From NCBI RefSeq assembly GCF_027924565.1, contig NZ_AP027041.1, positions 1 to 64,000 of the forward strand: 64,000 bases of DNA, read 5' to 3'. The notes below the pieces were generated by a model. The model was not told the DNA's origin and ran no database searches. It worked only from the letters and a program-made list of their open reading frames with translations. The number at the start of each line of letters is the position of its first letter. Position 1 is the stretch's first letter. The stretch is from Lysobacter auxotrophicus. Lineage in GTDB: Bacteria > Pseudomonadota > Gammaproteobacteria > Xanthomonadales > Xanthomonadaceae. Of this stretch, positions 38,604-48,914 are shown piece after piece. The translations under genes were made by a program, and so were the position numbers.

Positions 38604-39704
38604 ATGAGTGCCGTTCTCCGTTCCCACAAGCGCCCGCGCGGTCTGCGGCGCCTGCTCCATGCCTGCGTCGCCCCGAGCGTGTTCGACTTCTGGGCGCAGC
38701 GCCTCGACCGCACCTGGACCTGGGATCGCCCGCTCGCGCGCATCGTCGAGCGACGCGCCGAATCGCGCGACGCGATCACGCTGGTGTTGCGTCCGAACCG
38801 CCACTGGCGCGGCTTCCGCGCCGGCCAGCACGTCAACGTCAGCGCCGAGATCGACGGCGCGTCGGTCACGCGCAGCTACAGCCTCAGCGCCGCACCGCGC
38901 GCCGACGGCCTGCTGGCGATCACCGTCAAGCGCGTCGACGGCGGCAAGCTCAGCACCTGGCTGTTCGATAGCGCCTGCGTCGGCGATGTGCTGCACATCG
39001 GCCCGGCGTTCGGCGAGATGACCTGGCCGCAAACCCATGACGCCGGCTGGCTGCTGCTCGCGGCCGGCAGCGGCATCACGCCGCTGATGGCGCTGGTGCG
39101 CGAACACGCATCGCGCGGCATGCCCGCGCCGGTGACGCTGCTGTACTGGGCACGCACGCGCGAGGAGCTGTGCTTCGCCGACGAACTCCTGGCGCTGGCC
39201 GACGCGCATCCGGACTTCGCCGTGCATTGCCTTCTCACGCGCGAAACCGACGCGTCGGACACCGCACCGGCCGGTCGCCTCGATGCCGCGCAACTCGCCG
39301 CGCTCGTCCCCGACGCCTCGCAGCGACGCGTCTACGCCTGCGGCCCGTCGGGCTTCGTCGATACGGCGCGCGCGCTGCTGGACGGCAACGCGCGCAGCTT
39401 CCACGCCGAAGCGTTCACGCCGCCGGCGCGCTCGTTCGAAGACACGGGCGAGGCCGTCGTCACCCTGCAACGCAGCGGCCGCACGCTGACCGTGCCGCGC
39501 GGGCAGTCGCTGCTCACGGCGCTGGAAGCGCAGGGCATCAAGCCCGCGTCCGGCTGCCGCATGGGCATCTGCAATACCTGCGCATGCGGCAAGTCCGCCG
39601 GCGCCACGCGCGACCTCACCAATGGCGAGGTCCGCACCGAACCGTCCTCCGCGCTGCGCCTGTGCATCAGCGCCGCCGCGGGCGACATCGAACTGGATCT
39701 GTGA
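38604..39704 (+). CDS. Ferredoxin reductase for acyl desaturase (DesC-like)
   Basis: A 366-residue electron-transfer protein with an FAD-binding barrel (about 35-140, RSYSLSAAPR), an NAD(P)H-binding domain (LLLAAGSGITPLMALV and YACGPSGFVD) and a C-terminal plant-type 2Fe-2S ferredoxin domain with Cys ligands in SGCRMGICNTCACG and the final Cys in LRLCISAAAG. It would pass electrons from NAD(P)H to the desaturase 16 bp downstream. The same pairing is known as DesC-DesB in Pseudomonas. Confidence 0.93.
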   Translation: MSAVLRSHKRPRGLRRLLHACVAPSVFDFWAQRLDRTWTWDRPLARIVERRAESRDAITLVLRPNRHWRGFRAGQHVNVSAEIDGASVTRSYSLSAAPRADGLLAITVKRVDGGKLSTWLFDSACVGDVLHIGPAFGEMTWPQTHDAGWLLLAAGSGITPLMALVREHASRGMPAPVTLLYWARTREELCFADELLALADAHPDFAVHCLLTRETDASDTAPAGRLDAAQLAALVPDASQRRVYACGPSGFVDTARALLDGNARSFHAEAFTPPARSFEDTGEAVVTLQRSGRTLTVPRGQSLLTALEAQGIKPASGCRMGICNTCACGKSAGATRDLTNGEVRTEPSSALRLCISAAAGDIELDL

Positions 39705-39720
39705 GTTGAGCCGCACCGAC

Positions 39721-40851
39721 ATGACGTTCCGCAACCGCGCACTTTCCCCTGCAGAACTCGACCGCTTCGGCGAGGAACTCGACGCGCTACGCAAGCGCAC
39801 CGTCGCCACGCTCGGCCAGCGCGACGCCGACTACATCCGCTCGATCGTCGCGTGGGTCCGCTGGACCGAGGTCGCCGGTCGCGGCCTGCTGTACCTGGGC
39901 GCGTTCTCGCTGCTGTTCGCGCCGGTGCTGCTGTGGCCGGCGTGCGTGCTCGGCGCGCTGCTGCTGGGCCTGTCGAAGATCCTCGAGAACATGGAGCTGG
40001 GCCACAACGTCATCCATGGCCAGTACGACTGGATGCGCGACCCGCACCTGGACGGCAAGACGTACGAGTGGGACATCGTCGGCACCGCCGACAACTGGCG
40101 CCACACGCACAACTTCCGCCACCACACCTACACCAACGTGCGCGGGCTCGATGACGACATCGGCTACGGCCTGCTGCGCATCTTCCCGGAGCAGCGCTGG
40201 CGCGCGTACTACCTGATGCAGCCGGTGATCGCGGTCGTGTTCGCGCTGCTGTTCGAGTGGGGCGTGGCGATCCAGAACCTCAAGCTCGGCCGCTGGATCC
40301 ACGGCAAGGTGTCGAACCGCCAGATGTGGCGCATGTTCAAGCCGGTCGGCCGCAAGATGGCGCGGCAGATCGTGAAGGATTACATCGTGTTCCCCGCGCT
40401 GGCCGGCCCGTTCTTCCTGCCGGTGCTGCTGGGCAACGTCGTGGCGAACATCATCCGCAACCTGTGGACGTACACGATCATCTTCTGCGGCCATTTCACC
40501 GCCGAAGCCGAGACGTTCCCCAAGGAATGCGTGCGCAACGAATCGCGCGGCCACTGGTACCTGCGCCAGCTGCGCGGCTCGTCGAACATCAGCGGCGGTT
40601 GGCTGATCGACGTGCTGTCGGGCAACCTGAGCCACCAGATCGAGCACCACTTCTATCCGGACGTGCCGGCCAACCGCTACGCCGCGATGGCGGTGGAAGT
40701 GCGCGAGATCTGCAAGCGCTACGGCCAGCACTACAACACCGGCTCGCTGCCGAAGCAGTTCGGCCAGGTGGTGTGGCGCATCGTGCGGCACGCGTTCCCG
40801 AGCCGGCCGCGGCGTACGGCGCCGCTAGTGGCGGCGACTGAGGCGACGTAA
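39721..40851 (+). CDS. Membrane fatty-acid (acyl-CoA) desaturase (DesB-like)
   Basis: A 376-residue membrane diiron desaturase that introduces a double bond into acyl chains. Three histidine boxes are present: HNVIH (in ELGHNVIHGQYDW), HTHNFRHH and HQIEHH (in LSHQIEHHFYPD), with hydrophobic spans before the first and between the second and third. ATG 39721 follows the reductase stop by 16 bp. It is under probable control of the divergent FabR/DesT repressor. Regiospecificity (likely delta-9) is inferred from family only. Confidence 0.94.
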   Translation: MTFRNRALSPAELDRFGEELDALRKRTVATLGQRDADYIRSIVAWVRWTEVAGRGLLYLGAFSLLFAPVLLWPACVLGALLLGLSKILENMELGHNVIHGQYDWMRDPHLDGKTYEWDIVGTADNWRHTHNFRHHTYTNVRGLDDDIGYGLLRIFPEQRWRAYYLMQPVIAVVFALLFEWGVAIQNLKLGRWIHGKVSNRQMWRMFKPVGRKMARQIVKDYIVFPALAGPFFLPVLLGNVVANIIRNLWTYTIIFCGHFTAEAETFPKECVRNESRGHWYLRQLRGSSNISGGWLIDVLSGNLSHQIEHHFYPDVPANRYAAMAVEVREICKRYGQHYNTGSLPKQFGQVVWRIVRHAFPSRPRRTAPLVAATEAT

Positions 40852-40865
40852 GTCCCTGTGCTTTA

Positions 40866-40902
40866 TCCCCTCTCCCGTCCACGGGAGAGGGTCGGGGTGA
40901 GG
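40866..40902 (+). repeat. Palindromic repeat, CCCTCTCCCG family, left arm
   Basis: CCCCTCTCCCG, TCCA, CGGGAGAGGG, followed by TCGGGGTGAGGG. A nearly matching inverted copy lies at 40973-41012 and a third at 43454-43492. Confidence 0.8.
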
Positions 40903-40923
40903 GCAACGGAGCTTGAATACGAA

Positions 40924-40955
40924 AAAAGCCCAGTGCATCGCTGCACTGGGCTTTT
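40924..40955. terminator. Bidirectional terminator between desaturase and patatin genes
   Basis: A perfect 14-bp stem, AAAAGCCCAGTGCA (40924-40937) pairing with TGCACTGGGCTTTT (40942-40955), with a TCGC loop and A/T tracts on both sides. It serves both converging genes and lies at the centre of an inverted pair of repeats. Confidence 0.92.
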
Positions 40956-40972
40956 GTTTGTGCGCTGCACTT

Positions 40973-41012
40973 GCCCTCACCCCAACTCCTCTCCCGCTGG
41001 CGGGAGAGGAGC
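40973..41012 (-). repeat. Palindromic repeat, CCCTCTCCCG family, right arm (inverted)
   Basis: GCCCTCACCCCAACTCC followed by TCTCCCGCTGGCGGGAGA. It is the inverted partner of the unit at 40866-40902, making a REPIN-like structure around the terminator. Confidence 0.8.
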
Positions 41013-41032
41013 TAGAGCGAGCAGGTTGAGGG

Positions 41033-42100
41033 TTACCGCGACAAAACCCCCTGCTCCGCCAGCGCCTTGCACTGCGGAGCGCGGCGCAGCTTCGACATCC
41101 ACTTGCGGTCTTCCTCCTCACAGAATGCGCGCAGCTTCGCCTGCTCGGCCTTCGCATCCGCCGCGCGACGTGCGGCGATCGCCTCGTCCTGGCGCGCCTT
41201 CTGCCATTGCGCGACCTTCGCGCGGATCTGCGGCATGGCCGCCAGCGCGGCGCGTTCGCCTTCCATGATCGCGTTGTTGCGCTGCTCGAAGTCCGCCGGG
41301 CCGATCTCGTTCACGCTCGGGCGGATCACCACGTCGGCGCGCGCCAGTTCCTGTGCGCCAAGCTTCTGGCCCATGATCGTGATCGACTGGTTGACGTTGC
41401 CCAGCATGCTGCCCGGGTTCTTGCCGCTGGCCTTGCTGGAGATGTCGACCGCGATGACGAAATCCGCGCCGAGCTGGCGCGCCGCGTCGACCGGCACCGG
41501 ACTTACGACGCCGCCGTCGACGTAGTGGAACTTGCCGATCGCCACCGGCTCGAACACGCCGGGGATGCTGCTGGACGCGCGCACCGCCTGGCCGGTGTTG
41601 CCGCGCACGAACACGGTGCGGTCGCCGGTTTCCAGGTTGGTCGCCACCGCCGCGAACGGCATGCGCATGCGCTCGATCGTCTTTCCGCCGACCAGCTGGT
41701 TCACGTAATCCTGCAGCTTCTGGCCTTTCACCACGCCGCCGGAGAACAGGCTGACGTCGCGGATCTCCGCCTCGTCCAGCGAGAACGCCGTCTTCTGCAT
41801 CGCGAAGGCGTCCATGCCGCTGGCGTAGAGCGCGCCAACCACGCTGCCCGCGCTGGTGCCGGAGACGACCACGGGCTGGAAGCCGTTGGCTTCGAGCATC
41901 TTGATCACGCCGATGTGCGCGAAACCCTTCGCCGCGCCGCCGCCGAGCGCGATGCCGATGCGGATCTTCGGCGCAGGTGCGGTGGGCGCGACGACGGCCG
42001 GCGGCGGAGTCGGCTTCACGGCCTCGCCGCCGCCGCAGGCGCCCAGCAGCACAGCGAAGGAAGCGAGCAGGAAAGGGCGCAGCGAACGGAACGGTTTCAT
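41033..42100 (-). CDS. Patatin-like phospholipase, lipoprotein (RssA-like)
   Basis: A 355-residue envelope lipoprotein with a patatin domain. The N-terminus has a signal peptide and lipobox (LLGAC), then a Pro/Ala-rich linker. The catalytic elements are the oxyanion-hole GGGAAKG, the nucleophile motif GTSAG and the Asp of the dyad in YVDGGVV. The C-terminal part is Arg/Glu/Ala-rich and ends with a charged coiled segment. The ATG at 42100 gives the signal peptide; the frame is open further to 42172. It is probably a lysophospholipase or acyl hydrolase. It converges on the desaturase gene across a terminator. Confidence 0.92.
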   Translation of the reverse strand: MKPFRSLRPFLLASFAVLLGACGGGEAVKPTPPPAVVAPTAPAPKIRIGIALGGGAAKGFAHIGVIKMLEANGFQPVVVSGTSAGSVVGALYASGMDAFAMQKTAFSLDEAEIRDVSLFSGGVVKGQKLQDYVNQLVGGKTIERMRMPFAAVATNLETGDRTVFVRGNTGQAVRASSSIPGVFEPVAIGKFHYVDGGVVSPVPVDAARQLGADFVIAVDISSKASGKNPGSMLGNVNQSITIMGQKLGAQELARADVVIRPSVNEIGPADFEQRNNAIMEGERAALAAMPQIRAKVAQWQKARQDEAIAARRAADAKAEQAKLRAFCEEEDRKWMSKLRRAPQCKALAEQGVLSR

Positions 42101-42232
42101 GGACACGAGGCGGAAGTGGAAGCGATCAGCGGCGCAGGATACATGGGCGGACAGAGGCGGCACGGCGCGCACGCGGGAGACATCCAGGCGGGATAACGCC
42201 GCCTGGACACGCCGGGCTTCTTCGTCAGGACG

Positions 42233-43258
42233 TCAGAACGCGTTGTCGCCGTCGAGGATGCGGCCGAGCCCACCAAGCACCGAGCCTTCGCCGCGCGCCT
42301 GCCCGCCGCCCTGAGGCGCCGCGGCCAGCATGCGACCGGCCATGCGCGAGAACGGCAGCGACTGCAGCCACACCTTGCCCGGGCCGGTCAGCGTCGCGAG
42401 GAACATGCCCTCGCCGCCGAACATCATGCTCTTGATGCCGCCGACTGCCCGCACGTCCATCTGCACGGTGTCGTGGTAGGCCATCACGCAGCCGGTATCG
42501 ACGTCCAGGCGCTCGCCGGCGCGCAATTCGCGCTCGATCACCGTGCCGCCCGCGTGCACGAACACCCAGCCGTCGCCTTCCAGCTTCTGCATGATGAAAC
42601 CCTCGCCGCCGAACAGGCCGGTGAGGATGCGCTTCTGGAACGCGACGCCGACCGACACGCCGCGCGCGCCGGCCAGGAAGCTGTCCTTCTGGCAGATCAG
42701 GCGGCCGCCGTGCTCGTCGAGCTTCATCGCCAGCACCGTGCCCGGATACGGCGCGGCGAACGCCACGCGCGCCTTGCCCGTGCCCGTGTGCGTGAACACC
42801 GTGGTGAACAGGCTTTCGCCCGTGAGCACGCGCTTGCCGGCGGAGAAGATCTTGTCCATCAGGCCGCCGCCGCCCTGCCCCGACTGCCGGCCGTCGCCGA
42901 AGACCGTGTCCATCTGCACGACGGCGTCCTTGTACATAAGCGCGCCGGCTTCGGAGATCGCGCTTTCGCCCGGATCGAGTTCGACCTCGACGAACTGCAT
43001 GTCGTTGCCGACGATGCGGAAATCGATGTCGTCGCTGCTGCGCGATGCGGCCGACGGCGTCGGCGGCGGCAGGTGCACGGGCTGCACGCCGGTGGCTTCG
43101 GCGAATTCCGGCACGGAACGAACCGCCTGCCAGCCGGACAGGCCTTCGCGCCAGCACAGGTCGTCCGGATGCTGGCGGGCATGGTTGCGCGCCGCGGTGG
43201 GGTCGAGCGGGCCGATGCGTTGCGAACTACCGGCGGAAACGAAATACCACTGCGTCAT
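42233..43258 (-). CDS. AIM24/TIGR00266-family protein with N-terminal GYF_2 domain
   Basis: A 341-residue soluble protein. Residues 1-55 form a GYF_2-type module (WYFVSAGSSQRIGPLDPTAARNHARQHPDDLCWREGLSGWQAV). After a short Pro/Ser linker, residues about 80-300 form the AIM24/TIGR00266 double beta-helix (VEVELDPGESAISEAGALMYKD, FGGEGFIMQKLEGDGWVFVHAGG). The Ala/Gly-rich end contains GGGQARGEGS. AIM24 proteins are implicated in membrane organisation in mitochondria; the bacterial role is unknown. The start ATG at 43258 is the only suitable one. Confidence 0.9.
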   Translation of the reverse strand: MTQWYFVSAGSSQRIGPLDPTAARNHARQHPDDLCWREGLSGWQAVRSVPEFAEATGVQPVHLPPPTPSAASRSSDDIDFRIVGNDMQFVEVELDPGESAISEAGALMYKDAVVQMDTVFGDGRQSGQGGGGLMDKIFSAGKRVLTGESLFTTVFTHTGTGKARVAFAAPYPGTVLAMKLDEHGGRLICQKDSFLAGARGVSVGVAFQKRILTGLFGGEGFIMQKLEGDGWVFVHAGGTVIERELRAGERLDVDTGCVMAYHDTVQMDVRAVGGIKSMMFGGEGMFLATLTGPGKVWLQSLPFSRMAGRMLAAAPQGGGQARGEGSVLGGLGRILDGDNAF

Positions 43259-43453
43259 GGGGATCCTGGATTCGCGTCGGAAAGCGCCGAGTGTAGCCGT
43301 GCGATGTGGCGTGACATGGGCGGGAGGTCATTGCGGGCGAGCAGTCGATGCGTGCGTTTAGCTCGCGGTCTGCATCGGCCTTTGACGAGGTGACGCGCGG
43401 AAGCAACAGCGCAGCGCGGTCATGCATCGGAAGTTCGAAGCCTTCGCTCCGTT

Positions 43454-43492
43454 ACCCCTCACCCCAACCCCTCTCCCGAGGGGAGAGGGGCT
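43454..43492 (-). repeat. Palindromic repeat, CCCTCTCCCG family
   Basis: ACCCCTCACCCCAACCCC, then TCTCCCGAGGGGAGAGGGG, in the 281-bp gap between the racemase and the AIM24 gene. It is the third copy of this family in the window; the rest of the gap holds nothing I recognise. Confidence 0.8.
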
Positions 43493-43539
43493 AACGTGCC
43501 GCGCGTGGTGCGCGCTCCGGCGGCCGAAAGCCAATCACC

Positions 43540-44241
43540 TCAAGCGCCGTCACCCAGCGCCGCCAGCGCCGCCGCGCGCGCATGCAGCGCCGTCGTGTCG
43601 AACAGCGGCACGTTCGCGTCGCCCTCGCCCACCAGCAGGCCGATCTCCGTGCAGCCCAGGATGATTCCCTGCGCACCGCGCGCCACCAGCGCGTCCATCA
43701 CGCGGCGGTACTGCGCGCGCGAGGCCTCGCGGATCACGCCCTGGCACAGCTCGTCGTAGATCACCCGATGCACGATGTCGCGCTCGTCGGGCTCCGGAAC
43801 CAGCACTTCAAGCCCGTGGCGCTCGACGAGCCGCTGCCGATAGAAGTCCTGCTCCATCGTGAATCGCGTGCCGAGCAGGCCGATGCGCCCGATGCCGTGC
43901 GCGCGGATCGCCGCGCCCGTCGCATCGGCGATGTGCAGCAGCGGCAGGCCGCTCGCCGCCTCGACCGCGCCGGCGACCTTGTGCATCGTGTTGGTGCAGA
44001 TCACCAGCAGTTCCGCGCCGCCAGCCTTCAGCGACCGCGCCGCATCGGCCAGCACCTCGCCCGCGCCGTCCCAGTCGCCGGCATGCTGGAGCTTCTCGAT
44101 CTGCGCGAAATCCACGCTGTACAGAAGCAGGCGCGCCGAATGCAGCCCGCCGAGGCGCTCCTTCACCGTCTGGTTGACGATCCGGTAATACGGGACGGTC
44201 GATTCCCAGCTCATCCCGCCGATCAGGCCCAGCGTTTTCAT
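43540..44241 (-). CDS. Aspartate/glutamate racemase-family protein (YgeA-like)
   Basis: A 233-residue cofactor-independent racemase of the Asp/Glu/hydantoin superfamily. Both catalytic cysteines are in place, in VICTNTMHK and in ILGCTEIGLLV, and the N-terminus LGLIGGMSWESTVPYYRIVN is characteristic of the YgeA/broad-spectrum amino acid racemase group. It might produce D-amino acids for the wall or a regulatory role; substrate range is not predictable. It precedes an M28 peptidase gene across a 71-bp gap on the same strand. Confidence 0.93.
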   Translation of the reverse strand: MKTLGLIGGMSWESTVPYYRIVNQTVKERLGGLHSARLLLYSVDFAQIEKLQHAGDWDGAGEVLADAARSLKAGGAELLVICTNTMHKVAGAVEAASGLPLLHIADATGAAIRAHGIGRIGLLGTRFTMEQDFYRQRLVERHGLEVLVPEPDERDIVHRVIYDELCQGVIREASRAQYRRVMDALVARGAQGIILGCTEIGLLVGEGDANVPLFDTTALHARAAALAALGDGA

Positions 44242-44312
44242 CGTTTACCCCGTTGCGTTGTCCTGGGGCGCGATCTTCGCGATCCCGCCGGGCAAGCCAA
44301 GCGGAAAGAACC

Positions 44313-45974
<1,662 letters not shown>

Positions 45975-46046
45975 GGGCGGTTCCATGGAAGGCGAAGCCG
46001 CGACGCTAGCACCCGACCCCGGGCCCGCCAAATGCCGTTCGGCCCG

Positions 46047-46622
46047 TTATTCCGGCAGCAGAACGCCCACCAGCACCAGCAGCCACAGCACGCCGCCGAC
46101 GAGAAGCCACAACCAGTTCGCCCAGCCCAGGCGTGCGTTCAATGCGCCGAGCTTGTCCCCGCACGCCAGGTTCGCCGCGCGCTGGATGTTCACCATCGAC
46201 CAGGCGGTCGGCGGCAGCAGGAACACCGGCAACCAGCTGGCCATGGGCGACACGCTTTCGGGGATGCGGCTCGCGATCGTGCTCACGATGCTCAAGACGA
46301 TGAACCAGACGGCATTGGCGCCGGGGGACCACGCGTGGCGCTGGTTCTCGCGGCGCAGCCGGTCGTCGATCTCGTCGGCGAGCAGCCGCACGAAGAAGAT
46401 CGGGAACAGCGCGCGCGCCACCGGCCACATCGGCTGCCGGCGGAACCGCTTGTAACGGGCCCAGTGCATGTAGAACCAGAACAGCGGATACAGGCCGAAC
46501 GTCGCGAAGTACAGCAGCACGAGCTTGGTCGTGCCGGTGACGAAGAACTCGGTGCCGGCCGCAGCGACGCGCTGCGTATCGACCACCGGCGTGGCCGGCG
46601 GCGCGTAAAGGTTTTCGCTCAT
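46047..46622 (-). CDS. Four-span membrane protein of unknown function
   Basis: A 191-residue membrane protein. The first 30 residues are soluble (MSENLYAPPATPVVD), then hydrophobic spans lie at about 33-50, 66-82, 103-122 and 165-188, with conserved-looking FATFGLYPLFWFYMHWARYKRFRRQPMWPV in the first third. This resembles DUF4234-like proteins that contain a YPLFW..R pattern. Function unknown. The start is ATG 46622. Confidence 0.75.
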   Translation of the reverse strand: MSENLYAPPATPVVDTQRVAAAGTEFFVTGTTKLVLLYFATFGLYPLFWFYMHWARYKRFRRQPMWPVARALFPIFFVRLLADEIDDRLRRENQRHAWSPGANAVWFIVLSIVSTIASRIPESVSPMASWLPVFLLPPTAWSMVNIQRAANLACGDKLGALNARLGWANWLWLLVGGVLWLLVLVGVLLPE

Positions 46623-46671
46623 GGTGATCTCCCCTGGTGCGCCGACTCTAACGGCGCCCGGGGAGTCGCGG

Positions 46672-47439
46672 CTAGGGCTCGCGACGTGGCGGGAAACGCA
46701 GCACGACGCCGTTGTCGCGTTCCGGCCGGTTCCACAGCACCGGCACCTCGCGCGGCGGCGGTGGTTCGAGTTCGTCCGACAGCGGCGCGATGGTGGCGTC
46801 TTCCTCGTCTTCCCAGCTGTAACGCTTGCGCGGCGGCAGCGGGTCGGTGCGGCGCAGCAGGTAGGCCGCGATCACGCTGGCGATCGCGCCGCCCAGGTGC
46901 GCCTGCCACGACACGCCCGGCTCGCGCGGAAGGATCGTCAGCAGCATGCCGCCGTAGAACATGAAGGCGAGCATCGCGGCGGCGATCGACGCACGATCCC
47001 GGCGCAGCAGGCCCAGCACGAACACCAGGAACATCAGGCCATGCGTGATGCCGCTCGCGCCGAGGTGCCGCGTGCCTTCATCGCCCAGCAACCACGCGCC
47101 CAGCCCCGAGCCCAGCCACAGCAGCGGCAGCGCGCGGATCGTCGCCTTCGGATACAGCCCGCCGGCGAGCGTGCCCAGCATCAGCAGCGCGATCGAGTTG
47201 GCGGCGACGTGTTCGAACGAGCCGTGCAGCAGCGGCGCCATGAGCAGGCCGCGCAGGCCCTCGACCGACCACGGCTGCACCGTCCAGGCCGACACGTCGA
47301 AATGCCGCTGCGCGCTGAAGATCGCCAGCAGCACCAGCACGAACGCCAGGCTCGCGTTGAAGGCCCGCAGCCAGCGGCGCTTGTCCGCGCTGCGCTGCTC
47401 GGGGGTGTCGGGGACCGCTTCGGGCGTGGGCAGGTGCAT
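46672..47439 (-). CDS. Rhomboid-family intramembrane serine protease
   Basis: A 255-residue polytopic membrane protein with about six spans. The rhomboid catalytic serine motif GASGITHG lies in RHLGASGITHGLMFLVF, the second-helix motif is in LLHGSFEHVAANSIALLMLG, and the catalytic His is in WQAHLGGAIASVIAAYLL. It ends in a roughly 55-residue soluble tail rich in Arg, Asp, Glu and Pro. ATG 47439 is preferred although the frame is open further upstream. It lies divergent from rlmI, 153 bp away. Substrate unknown. Confidence 0.9.
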   Translation of the reverse strand: MHLPTPEAVPDTPEQRSADKRRWLRAFNASLAFVLVLLAIFSAQRHFDVSAWTVQPWSVEGLRGLLMAPLLHGSFEHVAANSIALLMLGTLAGGLYPKATIRALPLLWLGSGLGAWLLGDEGTRHLGASGITHGLMFLVFVLGLLRRDRASIAAAMLAFMFYGGMLLTILPREPGVSWQAHLGGAIASVIAAYLLRRTDPLPPRKRYSWEDEEDATIAPLSDELEPPPPREVPVLWNRPERDNGVVLRFPPRREP

Positions 47440-47592
47440 GCGATGGACATTGAACCGCCGGATCGCGAATACAAGGCCGGCGCGGTGGGCCAATGCATCC
47501 CGCGATCCCGCCTGCCGGGGCTCGCGACGAAGGCGCCGGGAATATCGGCCCGGAAAACGCGGGCGCGCAGCCCGACCCCGTAAAATGCCGCG

Positions 47593-48762
47593 ATGAACGC
47601 TCCCCTGCCCTCCGTACGCCTCAAGAACGCCTGGAAATCCACCCACCCCTGGATCTTCCAGCGCCTCGTCGACAAGCCCGCCCAGCGGCCCAAACCCGGC
47701 GCCATCGTCGACGTGCTGGGCGTGGACGGCGACTGGATCGGCCGCGGTTTCTACAACGGCCACTCGCGCATCGCCGTGCGCATCCTCGAAACCAACCCGG
47801 ACATCGACGTCGACGCCGGCTGGTTCGCCCGCAAGATCGCCGACGCCGTCTCGCTGCGCCGCGACGTGCTCAGGCTGGATGAGGTGAGCGACGCCTGGCG
47901 CGTGGTGCACAGCGAGGGCGACGGCCTGTCGGGCCTGGTCGTCGACCGCTACGGCGACCTGCTGGTGGTGGAGTTCTTCAGCGCCGGCATGTTCCGCCAC
48001 CGCGAATGGGTCTACGACGCGCTCAAGGCGCAGTTCCCCGGCTGCCGCTTCTACAGCTTCGCCGACGAACACGTGCAGAAGCAGGAGTCGTTCGATTTCC
48101 GCGGTACCGAGCCCGTGCCGCCGGCCGTCATCACCGAATACGGCATCAAGTTCCGCGCCGACCCCGCCGGCGCGCACAAGACCGGCTTCTTCGCCGACCA
48201 GCGCGAGAACCGGCAGTGGCTGTCGCAGCAGGTCGAAGGCAAGACGGTGCTCGACCTGTGCTGCAACACCGGCGGTTTCGCCGTGTATTCGGCCGTGCGC
48301 GGCGCCAGCGAAGTGCTCGGCGTGGACATCGACGCCGACGTGATCGAGATCGCCAAGGGCAACGCGAAGCTCAACAACGTGCGCCCGCGCTTCGTGCAGG
48401 CCGACATCTTCCCGTGGCTGCGCGACGCCGGCCTGCGCGGCGACCGGTACGACGTGGTGATCCTCGATCCGGCGAAGATGACGCGCGATCGCGAGCAGGT
48501 CATCCCGGCGCTCAAGAAGTACCTCGACATGAACAAGCTGGCGCTGGGCGTGGTGAAGCCCGGCGGCCTGTTCGCGACGTTCTCGTGCACCGGCCTGGTC
48601 AGCGAGGACCAGTTCCTCGACATGCTGCGGCGCGCCGCGTACTACTCCGGCCGCACCGTGCAGGTGCTCAAGGTCGCCGGCGCCGGCGCGGACCATCCGT
48701 GGCTGGCGCAGGTGCAGGAATCGCGCTACCTGAAGGCCGTGTTCTGCCGCGTGGTGGACTGA
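47593..48762 (+). CDS. rlmI: 23S rRNA (cytosine(1962)-C(5))-methyltransferase
   Basis: A 389-residue SAM-dependent methyltransferase of the RlmI group. It has an N-terminal PUA RNA-binding domain (about 1-75, PWIFQRLVDKPAQRPKPGAIVDV), a central EEHEE-like domain and a C-terminal Rossmann fold with SAM motif LDLCCNTGGFAVYSAVRGA, acidic loop GVDIDADVIEIAK, motif IV VILDPAKMTR and the Cys-containing TFSCTGLVSEDQF. These features fit 5-methylcytosine formation in 23S rRNA. It is divergent from the rhomboid gene. Confidence 0.93.
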   Translation: MNAPLPSVRLKNAWKSTHPWIFQRLVDKPAQRPKPGAIVDVLGVDGDWIGRGFYNGHSRIAVRILETNPDIDVDAGWFARKIADAVSLRRDVLRLDEVSDAWRVVHSEGDGLSGLVVDRYGDLLVVEFFSAGMFRHREWVYDALKAQFPGCRFYSFADEHVQKQESFDFRGTEPVPPAVITEYGIKFRADPAGAHKTGFFADQRENRQWLSQQVEGKTVLDLCCNTGGFAVYSAVRGASEVLGVDIDADVIEIAKGNAKLNNVRPRFVQADIFPWLRDAGLRGDRYDVVILDPAKMTRDREQVIPALKKYLDMNKLALGVVKPGGLFATFSCTGLVSEDQFLDMLRRAAYYSGRTVQVLKVAGAGADHPWLAQVQESRYLKAVFCRVVD

Positions 48763-48914
48763 CGCGCCCTGCCCTCGCGCGCCGACGTGGCGGACGGATG
48801 TTTCCGACGCCACGTCGCGGCGAATCCCGAACGTCGACCGCCGCCCCGTGTCTCACGACCTGAGACCGCGGCCGATACACTGCAAGTCGTACCAACCCGC
48901 AAGAGGCGCACACC

